Shown: positions 36,656 through 45,752, counted from the stretch's first letter. The stretch is 64,000 nt of DNA from Comamonas sp. Y33R10-2 (GCF_019355935.1 NZ_CP079925.1:1674001-1738000); one strand, 5' to 3'. Translations and numbers: made by a program. Notes: generated by a model from the letters alone, not told the origin.

Positions 36656-36830
36656 GGCGTGTTTACTTCGTCATGACAAGCCACTATTGAAAGAGCGACA
36701 ACCGTGGCTTGCTCTGTCATGAAGGCTCATTTCACTCGTCATTGAGTTCAATGAGCCTTCACTAGGTTTACCGCTTCTGGCGCCACCGTACTCACCTTCA
36801 AAAACGCACTCACACCCAAACCAACACCCC

Positions 36831-37301
36831 ATGCTTTTTATTCTGCTCAAACTTGTTCACCTTTTGGCCGTCATCATCTGGGTGGGCGGTATGTTTTTTG
36901 CGCATTTCTTTTTACGCCCCTCACTTCAAACTCTGCAGCCACCTGAGCGCGTAGTGCTAATGCATGGCGTACTCCAGCGTTTTTTCACTTGGGTACTGGC
37001 ACTCATCGTGGTCGTACTCGCATCGGGCATAGGCATGATTGGCAGCGTTCACGCCATGGCCGCCAAGGCCGGTGCGCAGTTCAATATGCCGGCCTCTTGG
37101 GTCGTGATGAGCATCTTGGGCGTGGTGATGATGGCCGTGTTTGGCCATATCCGCTTTGCCCTGTTCAAGCGCCTTGATGCTGCCGTTCAAGCCAAAGACT
37201 GGCCCGCAGGCGGCAAGGCACTCGACAGCATTCGCAAGTGGGTGTCCCTGAACCTCGCTATTGGCCTCGTGATTGTGGTGGTGCTGCGCGTGCCGCTGTA
37301 A
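36831..37301 (+). CDS. CopD-like small integral membrane protein
   Basis: 156 residues with four predicted transmembrane helices (about 5-25, 48-70, 84-105, 133-153). The first helix HLLAVIIWVGGMFFAHFFLRP matches the CopD/YgiZ-like membrane domain with conserved His and Trp (HLLAVIIWVGGM). CopD proteins are linked to copper resistance, but short stand-alone members are of unknown function. It is monocistronic with its own terminator. Confidence 0.8.
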   Translation: MLFILLKLVHLLAVIIWVGGMFFAHFFLRPSLQTLQPPERVVLMHGVLQRFFTWVLALIVVVLASGIGMIGSVHAMAAKAGAQFNMPASWVVMSILGVVMMAVFGHIRFALFKRLDAAVQAKDWPAGGKALDSIRKWVSLNLAIGLVIVVVLRVPL

Positions 37302-37319
37302 CCCTCAACGCACTCTAGC

Positions 37320-37349
37320 GCCCAGCCCTGTATGGCTGGGCTTTTTTTT
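37320..37349 (+). terminator. Terminator after the CopD-like gene
   Basis: GCCCAGCC-CTGTAT-GGCTGGGC followed by eight T residues. Confidence 0.93.
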
Positions 37350-37483
37350 GCCTGTGCAGCGCATTTCAAGCAGTTTTTCCGTACCACCGTATATGCATCA
37401 AGCACATACCGCTCTTATTTGAGTAGCAAGGACAACATCGCAAGTTAAAGCATTGCTGACATTTTTAAATGTTTGATCAATAA

Positions 37484-38059
37484 TTGCCAAATCAATCATT
37501 GATTAGACAATTAATAGTGCCCCAACTGCCAAACACACCCGAACGCATCATCGACCCACTAGACGAGTCAAGTGCCTTCTACCAATCAGGGGCTTACACA
37601 CCTGACCAAAGCATTGGTTTTTTAATGCGTCGGGTACTCGGATCCATCCTGCAGCAAGCCGATGCACAGCTGGCCGAGCATGGCCTGACCTATGTGCAAT
37701 GGCTGCCCCTGTACAAGCTGCTAATGGACGCGAATACCAACAGCAGCGACTTAGCCAAGGCGCTAGGTATGGACCCCGCATCGGTCACCCGCGCACTTGA
37801 CCGCATTGAAGCCAAAGGCCTGCTGCGCCGCGAACGCTCCAGCAGCGACCGGCGTGTCGTGCACCTGGCGTTGACTCAAGAAGGCAAACGCGTCGCCACG
37901 CACGTACCCAAAGTACTCACTCAGGTGCTCAACGGGCATCTGAGCGGTTTTAGCCACAGCGAATGCACGCTGATGCTGTCCATGCTCCAGCGCATGCTGA
38001 GCAATGGCGATGCATTGCGCGAGGCCATGACCCAAGCCCCAATAAACATTCACGAATAA
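37484..38059 (+). CDS. MarR-family regulator of the efflux operon
   Basis: Up to 191 residues. The winged helix spans ~45-140: LTYVQWLPLYKLLMD, DLAKALGMDPASVTRALDRIEAKGLL, and wing RRERSSSDRRVVHLALTQEGK. It resembles EmrR/MprA-type repressors. The start is uncertain because no in-frame ATG precedes Met 48: TTG 37484 gives the longest protein, while GTG 37517 would exclude a palindrome at 37490-37504 from the coding region. It lies 89 bp before an OMF-EmrA-EmrB operon in the same direction, so it is expected to repress itself and the pump until a substrate binds. Confidence 0.87.
   Translation: MPNQSLIRQLIVPQLPNTPERIIDPLDESSAFYQSGAYTPDQSIGFLMRRVLGSILQQADAQLAEHGLTYVQWLPLYKLLMDANTNSSDLAKALGMDPASVTRALDRIEAKGLLRRERSSSDRRVVHLALTQEGKRVATHVPKVLTQVLNGHLSGFSHSECTLMLSMLQRMLSNGDALREAMTQAPINIHE
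37490..37504. promoter_or_regulatory. Palindromic operator at the MarR gene start
   Basis: AATCAAT-C-ATTGATT is a perfect 15-bp palindrome, with TTGATCAAT 15 bases to its left. This size and symmetry fit a MarR operator. Its position at the start of the gene supports autoregulation. Confidence 0.55.
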
Positions 38060-38148
38060 AGCCCACACCCAGCTCGAAAATCAGGGCAGCCTGATTCGAT
38101 GATTCCCCCTCCCCGCCCTATTTCAATAAAAACCACTGGCACTTTCCC

Positions 38149-39609
38149 ATGACCTTACTTACTCAACGCAAGACCTATGCCCTCGCTGTATTGGTCACCG
38201 CAATGGCTTTGGCAGGCTGCGCCTCTCAAGGCCCGGCCCACACACCGCTCGCCAAGTTGGCTGCGGCAGATATTGGCCTTGCGGACAACAACCCAGTTAC
38301 TGCAGCAGACGCTAGTGCGCTCAGCTCCGTCCAATGGTGGTCTGGGCTGGGCGACGCGCAGTTAAACCAACTCATCGACCAAGCGCTCACCGGCAGCCCC
38401 AGCCTTGCCGCCAGCAACGCCCGCTTTGACAAGGCTGCAGCGCTGGCCACCGCTAGCAGCACCGTCAGTGACATTCGCGGCACCTTGGGTGTAGACGCCA
38501 CCCGCCAGCGCTACACCGCCAACGGAATGATCCCCGCGCCCATTGCTGGCAATATCTACAACAGCGGCAACGTGCAGGCTGGCCTGTCCTGGACACCTGA
38601 TTTTTTTGGCAAGCACTCCGCTGAGCTGCAATTGGCACTGGGGCAGGCCCGCGCGGCCAAAGCAGACTCCGCCGCTGCCGCCAACCAACTGGCTGCGCAA
38701 GTGGCGCGCAGTTACATCGCACTGGCACGACTCATTGCCCAAAAAGAAGTGGCTGAGCGCACGCTGGGCCAGCGCCAGTCACTTTTAAATTTGAGCGTGC
38801 AGCGCACCCAAGCGGGGTTAGACAGCCAAGTTGAGCTGACACAGGCCCAAGCTGGCATGCCCGATGCCAGCACACAAATTGAAATGCTCAACGAGCAAAT
38901 CACGCTAACGCGCCGCACCCTTGCCGTGCTGTGCGCGCAAGCCCCTGATGCGCAAAATGCGCTCTCGCCCCAACTGGCTGGCCTGCGCCTTCAAGCCGTG
39001 CCCCAAGTGCTGGGCGCTGACCTGCTGGGCCGCCGCCCCGATGTGGTGGCCGCGCGCTGGCGTGTGGAGGCTGCCACACAAGGCATTAATGCAGCCAAGG
39101 CCGACTTCTACCCCGATGTGAATTTGAGCGCTTTTGTGGGCCTGAACGCGCTGGGGTTTGATCGCCTGTTTCAAGCTAGCTCACGCCAGATGGGCATCAC
39201 ACCGGCGCTGCGCCTGCCCATTTTTGATGGCAAACGCCTGCGCGCGCAGTTGCGCGGCAAGCAAGCTGATTTGGACACCGCCATTGCTCAGTACAACGGT
39301 GCGGTGCTGGATGCGGTCAAGCAGGCCGGGGACTCGATTGCCTCTGTGCAGTCACTGCAGCGCCAGCAATCGCTGCAAACCGAATCGCTTTCTAAAGCCG
39401 AACGCGCCTATGACTTTGCCGTGCAGCGTTACCGCGCAGGTCTGGGCAACCAAATCACGGTGCTGAACACCGAAACCCAACTTATCACCCAGCGCCGCCT
39501 CACCGTGGACCTGCGCGCCCGCGAGCTAGACACCCGCGTGGCGCTAGCCGCAGCACTGGGCGGCGGCTGGATCGACGAGACCTCAAACCTAGCTATTCAG
39601 AACCACTAA
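38149..39609 (+). CDS. Outer-membrane efflux lipoprotein (NodT/OprM family)
   Basis: 486 residues. The lipobox ALAGC makes Cys24 the lipidated residue. Two OEP repeats follow, with the long periplasmic helices visible in QLALGQARAAKADSAAAANQL and DTAIAQYNGAVLDAVKQAGD. LGRRPDVVAARWRVEAATQGI is a hallmark of the family, as is YRAGLGNQITVLNTETQL near the end. It forms the TolC-like channel for the EmrAB-type pump encoded by the next two genes. Confidence 0.93.
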   Translation: MTLLTQRKTYALAVLVTAMALAGCASQGPAHTPLAKLAAADIGLADNNPVTAADASALSSVQWWSGLGDAQLNQLIDQALTGSPSLAASNARFDKAAALATASSTVSDIRGTLGVDATRQRYTANGMIPAPIAGNIYNSGNVQAGLSWTPDFFGKHSAELQLALGQARAAKADSAAAANQLAAQVARSYIALARLIAQKEVAERTLGQRQSLLNLSVQRTQAGLDSQVELTQAQAGMPDASTQIEMLNEQITLTRRTLAVLCAQAPDAQNALSPQLAGLRLQAVPQVLGADLLGRRPDVVAARWRVEAATQGINAAKADFYPDVNLSAFVGLNALGFDRLFQASSRQMGITPALRLPIFDGKRLRAQLRGKQADLDTAIAQYNGAVLDAVKQAGDSIASVQSLQRQQSLQTESLSKAERAYDFAVQRYRAGLGNQITVLNTETQLITQRRLTVDLRARELDTRVALAAALGGGWIDETSNLAIQNH

Positions 39610-39695
39610 GCACCCTCTTCATTTCTGGGCACAGCAGCAAAAAACTGCGCCCTGGCCGCAAAACCACTCATACAGATAACAAAGCGCCCATCATC

Positions 39696-41003
39696 ATGAC
39701 TGACAACCAAGCACCCAAGGCTGCACTAGCTCCCACTCCGGCTTCCACTCCCGCCTCCGCATCACCTACCGCCAACCCCACTGCTCGCCGCAAAGGCCTG
39801 ACCATCGTCGCCGCCGCCGTGGCCGTCGGTGCCATCGCCTGGGGCGGCTGGCACTGGATGGTGGCCCGCAACTACCAAACCACAGACAACGCCTATGTCG
39901 CGGGCAATGTGGTGCAAATCACGCCCCAAGTGGGCGGCACTGTCATCAGCATTGATGCCGACGATACCGACTATGTCAAAGCCGGTCAGCTACTGGTACA
40001 GCTCGATCCTGCCGACTATTTGGTGCAGCTGGCGCAGGCTGAATCTCAACTGGCCCAGACTGCGCGCCAAACCCGCACCCTCTACGCCAACAACGCCCCG
40101 CTGGCCGCACAAGTCGCCCAGCGCGAAGCTGACTTGCTGCGCCTAAAAACCGATGCAGCCAAGGCCAGCGACGATGTAGAGCGCCGCCGCCCCCTAACCG
40201 CCACAGGCGCTGTCGGCAAGGAAGAGTTTGATCACGCCAAAGCTATCGCCACAGGCGCCAGCAACGCCGTAGCCGCTGCCGATGCAGCCGTGCGCGCCGC
40301 CAAGGCCCAGCTAACCGCCGCAGAAGCCCAAACCAAGGGCACGACAGCCGAAGATTCCCCCGCCGTGATGGCCGCAGCCGCCAAGGTACGCGAGGCTTAT
40401 TTGTCGCTGCAGCGCACACGCCTGATCTCCCCGGTAGATGGCTATGTTGCCAAACGCGGCGTACAACTGGGCCAGCGCGTGGCTGCGGGCTCGCCCATGA
40501 TGACGGTGGTTGATTTACACAAGCTCTGGGTAGACGCCAATTTCAAGGAAAGCCAGTTGGCCGACCTGCGCATAGGCCAAAAGGTGGAGTTAACCGCCGA
40601 CGTCTATGGCGACAAAACCACCTATGAAGGCTCTGTCGTAGGCTTGGGCGCTGGCACTGGCGCCGCTTTTTCTTTACTGCCCGCACAAAACGCTACCGGC
40701 AACTGGATCAAGGTGGTTCAGCGCGTGCCTGTGCGCATCAGCTTAGAGCCCGCAGCCCTTCAACAACACCCGCTGCGCGTAGGTTTGTCTATGGAGGCCA
40801 AGGTCCACATCAGCAACAAAGACGGTCTCACTTTGGCCAATGCTCCCCGCACAACGCCTGTGGCACAGACCACTGTGTATGACGGCACGCTGGCGCAGGC
40901 CGAAGACCGCATTCAGCACATTATTGCGGGCGACAAGCTGCCAGCGCTGACATCGCTCAGCAGCGCGGCCGTCGCACAAACAAAGCAGCCAGCAGCCCAA
41001 TAA
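39696..41003 (+). CDS. emrA: EmrA-like membrane-fusion protein
   Basis: 435 residues. A cytoplasmic Pro/Ala/Thr-rich N-terminus precedes one transmembrane helix (~32-52, GLTIVAAAVAVGAIAWGGW). The lipoyl-like half-motif TTDNAYVAGNVVQITPQVGGTVISI follows, then a coiled-coil hairpin (~115-230), the second half-motif YLSLQRTRLISPVDGYVAKRGV, and a beta-barrel with LWVDANFKESQLADLRIGQKV. This is the HlyD/EmrA pattern. It bridges the EmrB transporter and the outer-membrane channel. A 16-bp gap to emrB supports one operon. Confidence 0.92.
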   Translation: MTDNQAPKAALAPTPASTPASASPTANPTARRKGLTIVAAAVAVGAIAWGGWHWMVARNYQTTDNAYVAGNVVQITPQVGGTVISIDADDTDYVKAGQLLVQLDPADYLVQLAQAESQLAQTARQTRTLYANNAPLAAQVAQREADLLRLKTDAAKASDDVERRRPLTATGAVGKEEFDHAKAIATGASNAVAAADAAVRAAKAQLTAAEAQTKGTTAEDSPAVMAAAAKVREAYLSLQRTRLISPVDGYVAKRGVQLGQRVAAGSPMMTVVDLHKLWVDANFKESQLADLRIGQKVELTADVYGDKTTYEGSVVGLGAGTGAAFSLLPAQNATGNWIKVVQRVPVRISLEPAALQQHPLRVGLSMEAKVHISNKDGLTLANAPRTTPVAQTTVYDGTLAQAEDRIQHIIAGDKLPALTSLSSAAVAQTKQPAAQ

Positions 41004-41019
41004 GACGCGGAAATCAGCC

Positions 41020-42651
41020 ATGACTTCCCCGTCTTCCCCATCTACAGCCTCTTCCGCTTCAGCCGAAGGCAGCAGCAAAGCGCCGCCGCTGCCTCCCATG
41101 GCCATGCCCGCCATTCCGCCACTCAAAGGCGCTCCGCTGGTTTTGGGTACGCTGGCCCTGTCGTTGGCTACCTTTATGAATGTGCTGGACTCCTCCATCG
41201 CCAACGTGGCCATTCCGGCCATTGCAGGCGATGTGGGCGTGAGTCCCAGCCAAGGCACTTGGGTCATCACCAGCTTTGGCGTGGCCAACGCCATCTCCGT
41301 GCCGCTAACGGGCTGGCTCACCCAGCGCTTTGGCGCCGTGCGCCTGTTCACCATGAGCGTGCTGCTGTTCGTGCTCACCTCTTGGCTGTGTGGCTTTGCA
41401 CACTCGCTAGAGATGCTGGTGTTCTTTCGCGTGCTGCAAGGCTTGGTAGCGGGGCCGATGATTCCTCTTTCGCAAACCCTGCTTTTAGCCAGCTACCCAC
41501 CGGCCATGGCGGGGGTGGCGCTATCACTTTGGGGGGTCACCACGCTGGTGGCCCCTGTGGTGGGCCCACTTTTGGGCGGCTGGATTACGGACAATATCTC
41601 TTGGCCGTGGATCTTCTACATCAACGTGCCCGTGGGCCTGCTCTCAGCCGTCATGACTTGGAGCTTGTACCGCAGCCGCGAGACGCCTACACGCAAGCTT
41701 CCCATCGACACCGTAGGCCTGAGCCTGCTGGTGCTCTGGGTCGCGGCGCTGCAGATGATGCTGGACAAGGGCAAGGAGCTGGACTGGTTTGCCTCCACAG
41801 AAATCATTGTCTTTGCCGTCATTGCCGTCGTCGCCTTTGCCGTGTTTGTGGTTTGGGAGCTGACCGACGCCCACCCGGTGGTGGACCTGCGCCTGTTCAA
41901 GCTGCGTAACTTTGCGGCGGGGTCGATTTCGCTGTCGATTGCCTATGGCCTGTTCTTTGGCAACGTGGTGCTGCTGCCGCTGTGGCTACAGCAATGGATG
42001 GGTTACACCTCCACCGCAGCCGGCCTGGCACTGGCTCCCGTGGGGATACTGGCGATTTTGTTGACGCCCATCGTGGGCCGAAAAGTCTCCGTCTGGGACC
42101 CGCGCAAGATGGCCACCATTGCCTTTATGGTTTTTGCGCTGGTGCTGTGGATGCGCTCGCAATTCACCGTTGAGACGGACTTTGCCCACATCCTCATTCC
42201 CACGCTGATTCAGGGCGGGGCCATGGCCTTCTTCTTTATTCCGCTAACCACCATCACCCTCAGCGGGCTGACGCCGGACCGCATTCCGGCAGCTGCTGGC
42301 CTATCCAACTTTGTGCGCATTACGGCGGGTGCTATGGGCACCTCCATTGCCACCACGCTTTGGGAAAACCGGGCCGCCATGCACCACGCTCACCTGACTG
42401 AGCTATTGGTTCAAGGTCAGGGCACGTTTGCCGTCACCGTCAAAAATCTGCAGGCAGCGGGCATGAGCACCGAGCAAGCTTATGCGCAGATCAACCGGCT
42501 GATTGACCAGCAAGCCTTCACCCGCGCGGCGGACGATATCTTTCTGGCATCGTCCTTTTTGTTCCTGAGCTTGATCGCCCTGATCTGGTTCACCAAGCGC
42601 CCTGCTGCACAGGCCGGCGGCGCAGCAGATGCCGCCGCTGGCGCGCACTAG
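41020..42651 (+). CDS. emrB: EmrB-like DHA2 MFS multidrug transporter
   Basis: 543 residues with ~14 transmembrane helices. Family motifs are LATFMNVLDSSIANVAIPAIAG (helix 1), GTWVITSFGVANAISVPLTGWL, and helix 5 motif GPLLGGWITDNISWPWIFYINVPVG. Both ends are Pro/Ala-rich. It extrudes hydrophobic compounds by proton antiport with the EmrA-like and OMF partners. Its TAG stop codon (42649-42651) is shared with the first three bases of a MITE-like element, so the last residues may differ from the ancestral C-terminus. Confidence 0.94.
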   Translation: MTSPSSPSTASSASAEGSSKAPPLPPMAMPAIPPLKGAPLVLGTLALSLATFMNVLDSSIANVAIPAIAGDVGVSPSQGTWVITSFGVANAISVPLTGWLTQRFGAVRLFTMSVLLFVLTSWLCGFAHSLEMLVFFRVLQGLVAGPMIPLSQTLLLASYPPAMAGVALSLWGVTTLVAPVVGPLLGGWITDNISWPWIFYINVPVGLLSAVMTWSLYRSRETPTRKLPIDTVGLSLLVLWVAALQMMLDKGKELDWFASTEIIVFAVIAVVAFAVFVVWELTDAHPVVDLRLFKLRNFAAGSISLSIAYGLFFGNVVLLPLWLQQWMGYTSTAAGLALAPVGILAILLTPIVGRKVSVWDPRKMATIAFMVFALVLWMRSQFTVETDFAHILIPTLIQGGAMAFFFIPLTTITLSGLTPDRIPAAAGLSNFVRITAGAMGTSIATTLWENRAAMHHAHLTELLVQGQGTFAVTVKNLQAAGMSTEQAYAQINRLIDQQAFTRAADDIFLASSFLFLSLIALIWFTKRPAAQAGGAADAAAGAH

Positions 42652-42916
42652 GGTCTGTTGAGATTTGCTCGGAGTCGCGAAGGATGCAGGCCGGTTGCCA
42701 ATCTAGGCGTGCGACGCAGTGCGGGTGCTATCCCGCACAAGGCGCGCAACGACGAGTGGCGGCCGGCCTGCCTCCTTCCCTTCGGGTTGCCGCGGTAAGG
42801 GGCTGCCTGCGGCGTTGCCCACCTTTGCAAGGCATGAGCCTTGCTGCAGGCGTGCGCCTTGCATCCAACCCCTTGCCACCGCAACGCGATCTTCGATCAA
42901 TTCTCAACAGACCCTA
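42649..42916. mobile_element. 268-bp MITE-like element at the 3' end of emrB
   Basis: The ends are perfect inverted repeats: TAGGGTCTGTTGAGA at the left and TCTCAACAGACCCTA at the right. Similarity continues inward imperfectly for about 15 more bases (TTGCTCGGAGTCGCG against TTGATCGAAGATCGCG). There is no transposase gene inside, and the interior is GC-rich with further inverted segments. The outermost TA could be a TA target-site duplication as made by IS630-type transposases. A non-autonomous element mobilised in trans is the best reading. Confidence 0.7.
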
Positions 42917-42940
42917 ATCAACGCAGTCAGAACTTCAAGC

Positions 42941-42990
42941 AAAAAGAGCTGCCAGTGCTTTATTGATAAGCACTGGCAGCTCTTTTTTTG
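42941..42990. terminator. Strong terminator after the efflux operon
   Basis: AAAGAGCTGCCAGTGCTT and its exact complement form an 18-bp stem around a 7-base loop, ending TTTTTTT. It lies just beyond the MITE-like element, so it was probably the original emrB terminator before the insertion. Confidence 0.92.
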
Positions 42991-43033
42991 AGAGTAAACA
43001 AGTTCTTTTTGGAACTTGGGCAAAAATACGCTC

Positions 43034-43531
43034 ATGACTATTGCAACGTTCTCCCGCCCTGCGGCCCTGCGCGCCCTCACCATCACCAGCGCTCTCGCAG
43101 CCTTGATGCTGGGTGCCTGCACCACTACAGCACCAGGCAAGCCCAGCCATACGCAGAGCGTGGAGACCACTGTGAGCCAGCCCTCATGGCCGCAATGGAC
43201 AGGCACAGAATGCGCTCCTCTGAGCCAACTGGATCAACAGCCCCAGCTGCGCCGCCACACAAGACCGGCCATCCAATCCAAATGGTTCCCTGATGGGCTC
43301 ACAACCAAGGTTACCTTCTTGCTTGAAGTCACCCATGAGGGCAAGCTGGGCCGCGTTACCTGGCAACCAGCCGATACCGACCCGCGAATCGTGAACGCCA
43401 TCCAGAAATCGCTGGCGCGCTGGAAGTTCAAGCCCGGTATGCGCGATGGTCAGCCCGTCACCTCCTGCTTCGAGCAGCCTTATGAGTTGATCTTTCCGCC
43501 CATCAATACGCCGCAGGCAGTGATGCCTTAG
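43034..43531 (+). CDS. Lipoprotein with TonB C-terminal-like domain
   Basis: 165 residues from ATG 43034. A signal peptide with lipobox LMLGAC is followed by a Thr/Ser-rich linker. Residues ~85-155 resemble the TonB C-terminal fold: VTFLLEVTHEGKLGRVTW, then RIVNAIQKSLARWKFKPGMRDGQPV and a closing strand. It lacks a transmembrane anchor and so is not a classical energy transducer. Such stand-alone lipoproteins are frequent in Comamonadaceae and have no assigned role. A TTG start 18 bases upstream is less likely. Confidence 0.75.
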   Translation: MTIATFSRPAALRALTITSALAALMLGACTTTAPGKPSHTQSVETTVSQPSWPQWTGTECAPLSQLDQQPQLRRHTRPAIQSKWFPDGLTTKVTFLLEVTHEGKLGRVTWQPADTDPRIVNAIQKSLARWKFKPGMRDGQPVTSCFEQPYELIFPPINTPQAVMP

Positions 43532-43659
43532 CTGCTTGCAAGCTTGCCTCAAGGCATGAGCATTGCCGCGATTGGCGCACCACACCCCGAGCTAACGTAA
43601 ACCCTAGACCCCGAAAAATTCTTCAAGGCGATACAGGGACTTCCACTAGAATCGCCACC

Positions 43660-43905
43660 GTCAGGAGAGAGTGCCTACAGCTTCACGCTGCAACGCACCG
43701 CCGAAGGCGCAGGCACCCCACCCGGTGCCCAAACGCTCAGGCAAAAGGACTGACGACCGCTGCTGCGCTCAATGCCGGCAGCGTTCCTTGCTGGAGAGAG
43801 ATGCCGCACTACGTCATTACGCTAGGCGATGGCATCCACCGAAGGAGCAAACCGCCCAACTTCACTGCGGCGGTGAATCTCTCAGGTAAAGCGGACAGCA
43901 GGGCA
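43660..43905 (+). ncRNA. Tandem glycine riboswitch upstream of gcvT
   Basis: Two aptamers are visible. Aptamer 1 (about 43663-43752) has GGAGAGAGTGC, CACCGCCGAAGGCGCA, and the 3' part CGCTCAGGCAAAAGGACTGA. Aptamer 2 (about 43793-43900) has GGAGAGAGATGCC, CATCCACCGAAGGAGCAAACC, and TCTCTCAGGTAAAGCGGACAG, joined by a ~40-base linker. These are the conserved cores of the gcvT riboswitch family. Glycine binding is expected to turn on glycine cleavage expression. The start codon lies ~70 bases after the second aptamer. Confidence 0.95.
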
Positions 43906-43972
43906 AGCTCGCTAGGCATGGCATCGCCATGCATGGCCACTCATTTTGGTTTTATGACCGGAGCGCTTGCCT

Positions 43973-45145
43973 GTGACTATTGCCGCTACTACTTCGAACA
44001 CCGCTTCCGATACCGCTTCCGATATTTCTTCGGGCCTGCGCACCACGTCACTGTTCGCCCTGCACCAGAAACTGGGCGCCCGCATGGTGCCCTTTGCCGG
44101 CTACTTCATGCCCGTGCAGTACCCACAGGGCTTGATGGCCGAGCATCTTCACACCCGCAAGGCCGCAGGCCTGTTCGATGTCTCGCACATGGGCCAGTTG
44201 CTGCTGCGCGGTCCCGATGGTGCGGCAGCGCTTGAATCGCTAATGCCTGTTGACGTCATGGGCCTTGGTCTGCACAAGCAGCGCTACGGCCTGCTGCTCA
44301 ACGAGCAAGGCGGCATTCTGGACGATCTGATGTTCGTCAACCGTGGCGATGACTTGTTCCTCATCGTCAACGGCGCCTGCAAGGCCGAAGACATTGCGCA
44401 TATTCAAAAGCATATTGGCAGCCGCTGTGAAGTCGTGCCCCTGCCCGAGCACGGCTTGCTGGCACTGCAAGGCCCGCAAGCCGTCACCGCTTTGGCGCGT
44501 CTGATTCCCAGTGTGACGTCGCTAGTCTTTATGACTGGCAACCACTTCGACTGGCAAGGCCACGTGCTCTACATCACGCGCAGTGGCTATACGGGTGAAG
44601 ACGGTTTTGAAATTTCCGTGCCCGGCAAAGCCGCCGAAGCGCTGGCCCAAGCTCTGCTGGCCCAGCCCGAAGTCGCCGCTATCGGGCTAGGCGCACGTAA
44701 CTCGCTGCGCCTTGAAGCAGGCCTGTGCTTGTATGGCAACGATATCGACACCACCACTACGCCGGTAGAAGCCACTTTGAACTGGGCCATGCAAAAGGTG
44801 CGCCGCCCCGGTGGCGAGCGCGAAGGCGGCTTCATCGGTTCAAGCACGGTGCTTGCGCAGCTACAAAATCCGCAGCAGCTCAACCGCAAGCGTGTGGGAC
44901 TGGTGGCCTTAGAGCGCATCCCCGTGCGTGAGCCAGCCGAATTGCAAAACGCGACCGGCCAAAAAATTGGCCACATCACCAGCGGCCTGCTTAGCCCCAC
45001 CTTAAATCAGCCTGTAGCGCTGGCCTATGTGCAGCCCGACTATGCAGCGGTAGACACCGAAGTTTTCGCCATCGTGCGCGGCAAGCAAGTTCCTATGAAG
45101 GTCGCGGCCACCCCCTTTGTGCCAACGAATTACTACCGCGGCTAA
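43973..45145 (+). CDS. gcvT: Glycine cleavage system T protein (aminomethyltransferase)
   Basis: 390 residues from GTG 43973, chosen because GGAG lies 9 bases before it; a TTG at 43967 is too close to that site. It transfers the methylene group from aminomethyl-lipoyl GcvH to THF and releases ammonia. Landmarks are LGARMVPFAGYFMPVQYP, LFDVSHMGQLLLRGPD, ITRSGYTGEDGFEISVPG (with the catalytic Asp nearby), and LGARNSLRLEAGLCLYGNDID. A short Thr/Ser/Ala-rich N-terminal extension precedes the family core. The upstream glycine riboswitch controls it. Confidence 0.96.
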   Translation: MTIAATTSNTASDTASDISSGLRTTSLFALHQKLGARMVPFAGYFMPVQYPQGLMAEHLHTRKAAGLFDVSHMGQLLLRGPDGAAALESLMPVDVMGLGLHKQRYGLLLNEQGGILDDLMFVNRGDDLFLIVNGACKAEDIAHIQKHIGSRCEVVPLPEHGLLALQGPQAVTALARLIPSVTSLVFMTGNHFDWQGHVLYITRSGYTGEDGFEISVPGKAAEALAQALLAQPEVAAIGLGARNSLRLEAGLCLYGNDIDTTTTPVEATLNWAMQKVRRPGGEREGGFIGSSTVLAQLQNPQQLNRKRVGLVALERIPVREPAELQNATGQKIGHITSGLLSPTLNQPVALAYVQPDYAAVDTEVFAIVRGKQVPMKVAATPFVPTNYYRG

Positions 45146-45262
45146 GCAATCTACGCAGAACAACCCGCTAAGGCTCAGAGCGCCACCAAACGCCGCTAAA
45201 GTGCGCGCTGGACCTTTCTCAAAAAATTCGATTCAACTGAATCCACCATCTGGAGCCCTTCC

Positions 45263-45637
45263 ATGAGCATCAAATTTTCCAAAGAACACGAATGGATCAA
45301 CATCGCTGACACCAATGCCGCCATCGTCGGCATCACCGTCCACGCACAAGACGCGCTGGGCGATGTGGTGTTTGTGGACCTGCCCGAAGTTGGCGCAACC
45401 TTCAACGCAGGCGATGTTGCTGGCGTGGTCGAGTCCGTCAAGGCCGCCGCTGACGTCTACATGCCCGTGACCGGCGAAATCGTTGAAGTCAACGAAGAAC
45501 TGCGCAACGACCCATCGCTGGCTAACAGCGACCCGCTGAACACTGGCTGGTTCTTCAAGGTCAAGCTCAGCAACGTGAGCGAGTTAGATGGTCTGATGGA
45601 AGAGACCGCTTACAACGACTTCGCCAAAGACAATTAA
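45263..45637 (+). CDS. gcvH: Glycine cleavage system H protein
   Basis: 124 residues, standard length. It carries the aminomethyl group on lipoate between GcvP, GcvT and E3. The lipoylated Lys is in GVVESVKAAADVYMPVTGE (~63-64 region). It starts 117 bp after gcvT and is followed by a hairpin terminator before gcvP. The lipoamide dehydrogenase it needs could be LpdA, encoded in this window. Confidence 0.97.
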   Translation: MSIKFSKEHEWINIADTNAAIVGITVHAQDALGDVVFVDLPEVGATFNAGDVAGVVESVKAAADVYMPVTGEIVEVNEELRNDPSLANSDPLNTGWFFKVKLSNVSELDGLMEETAYNDFAKDN

Positions 45638-45645
45638 TTGGCACA

Positions 45646-45677
45646 CGGCCTTTGCATCAGCGAAGGCCGTTTTTTTA
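45646..45677 (+). terminator. Terminator between gcvH and gcvP
   Basis: ACGGCCTTTGC-ATCA-GCGAAGGCCGT followed by TTTTTTT. It should end or attenuate transcription after gcvH, which implies lower gcvP readthrough or a separate gcvP promoter in the remaining ~75 bp. Confidence 0.85.
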
Positions 45678-45752
45678 TGGCAAACGCCCGCAGCCTCTTA
45701 CCCGTGCAAGCCGGCGCCTGCCAGTCACAGCTTTAGAGAATAGGTCCCTCCC

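Noticed and set aside
43801..44235. 144-codon ORF starting in the glycine riboswitch
   Set aside because: It runs through the second aptamer and then out of frame over gcvT; it is a by-product of the GC-rich sequence.
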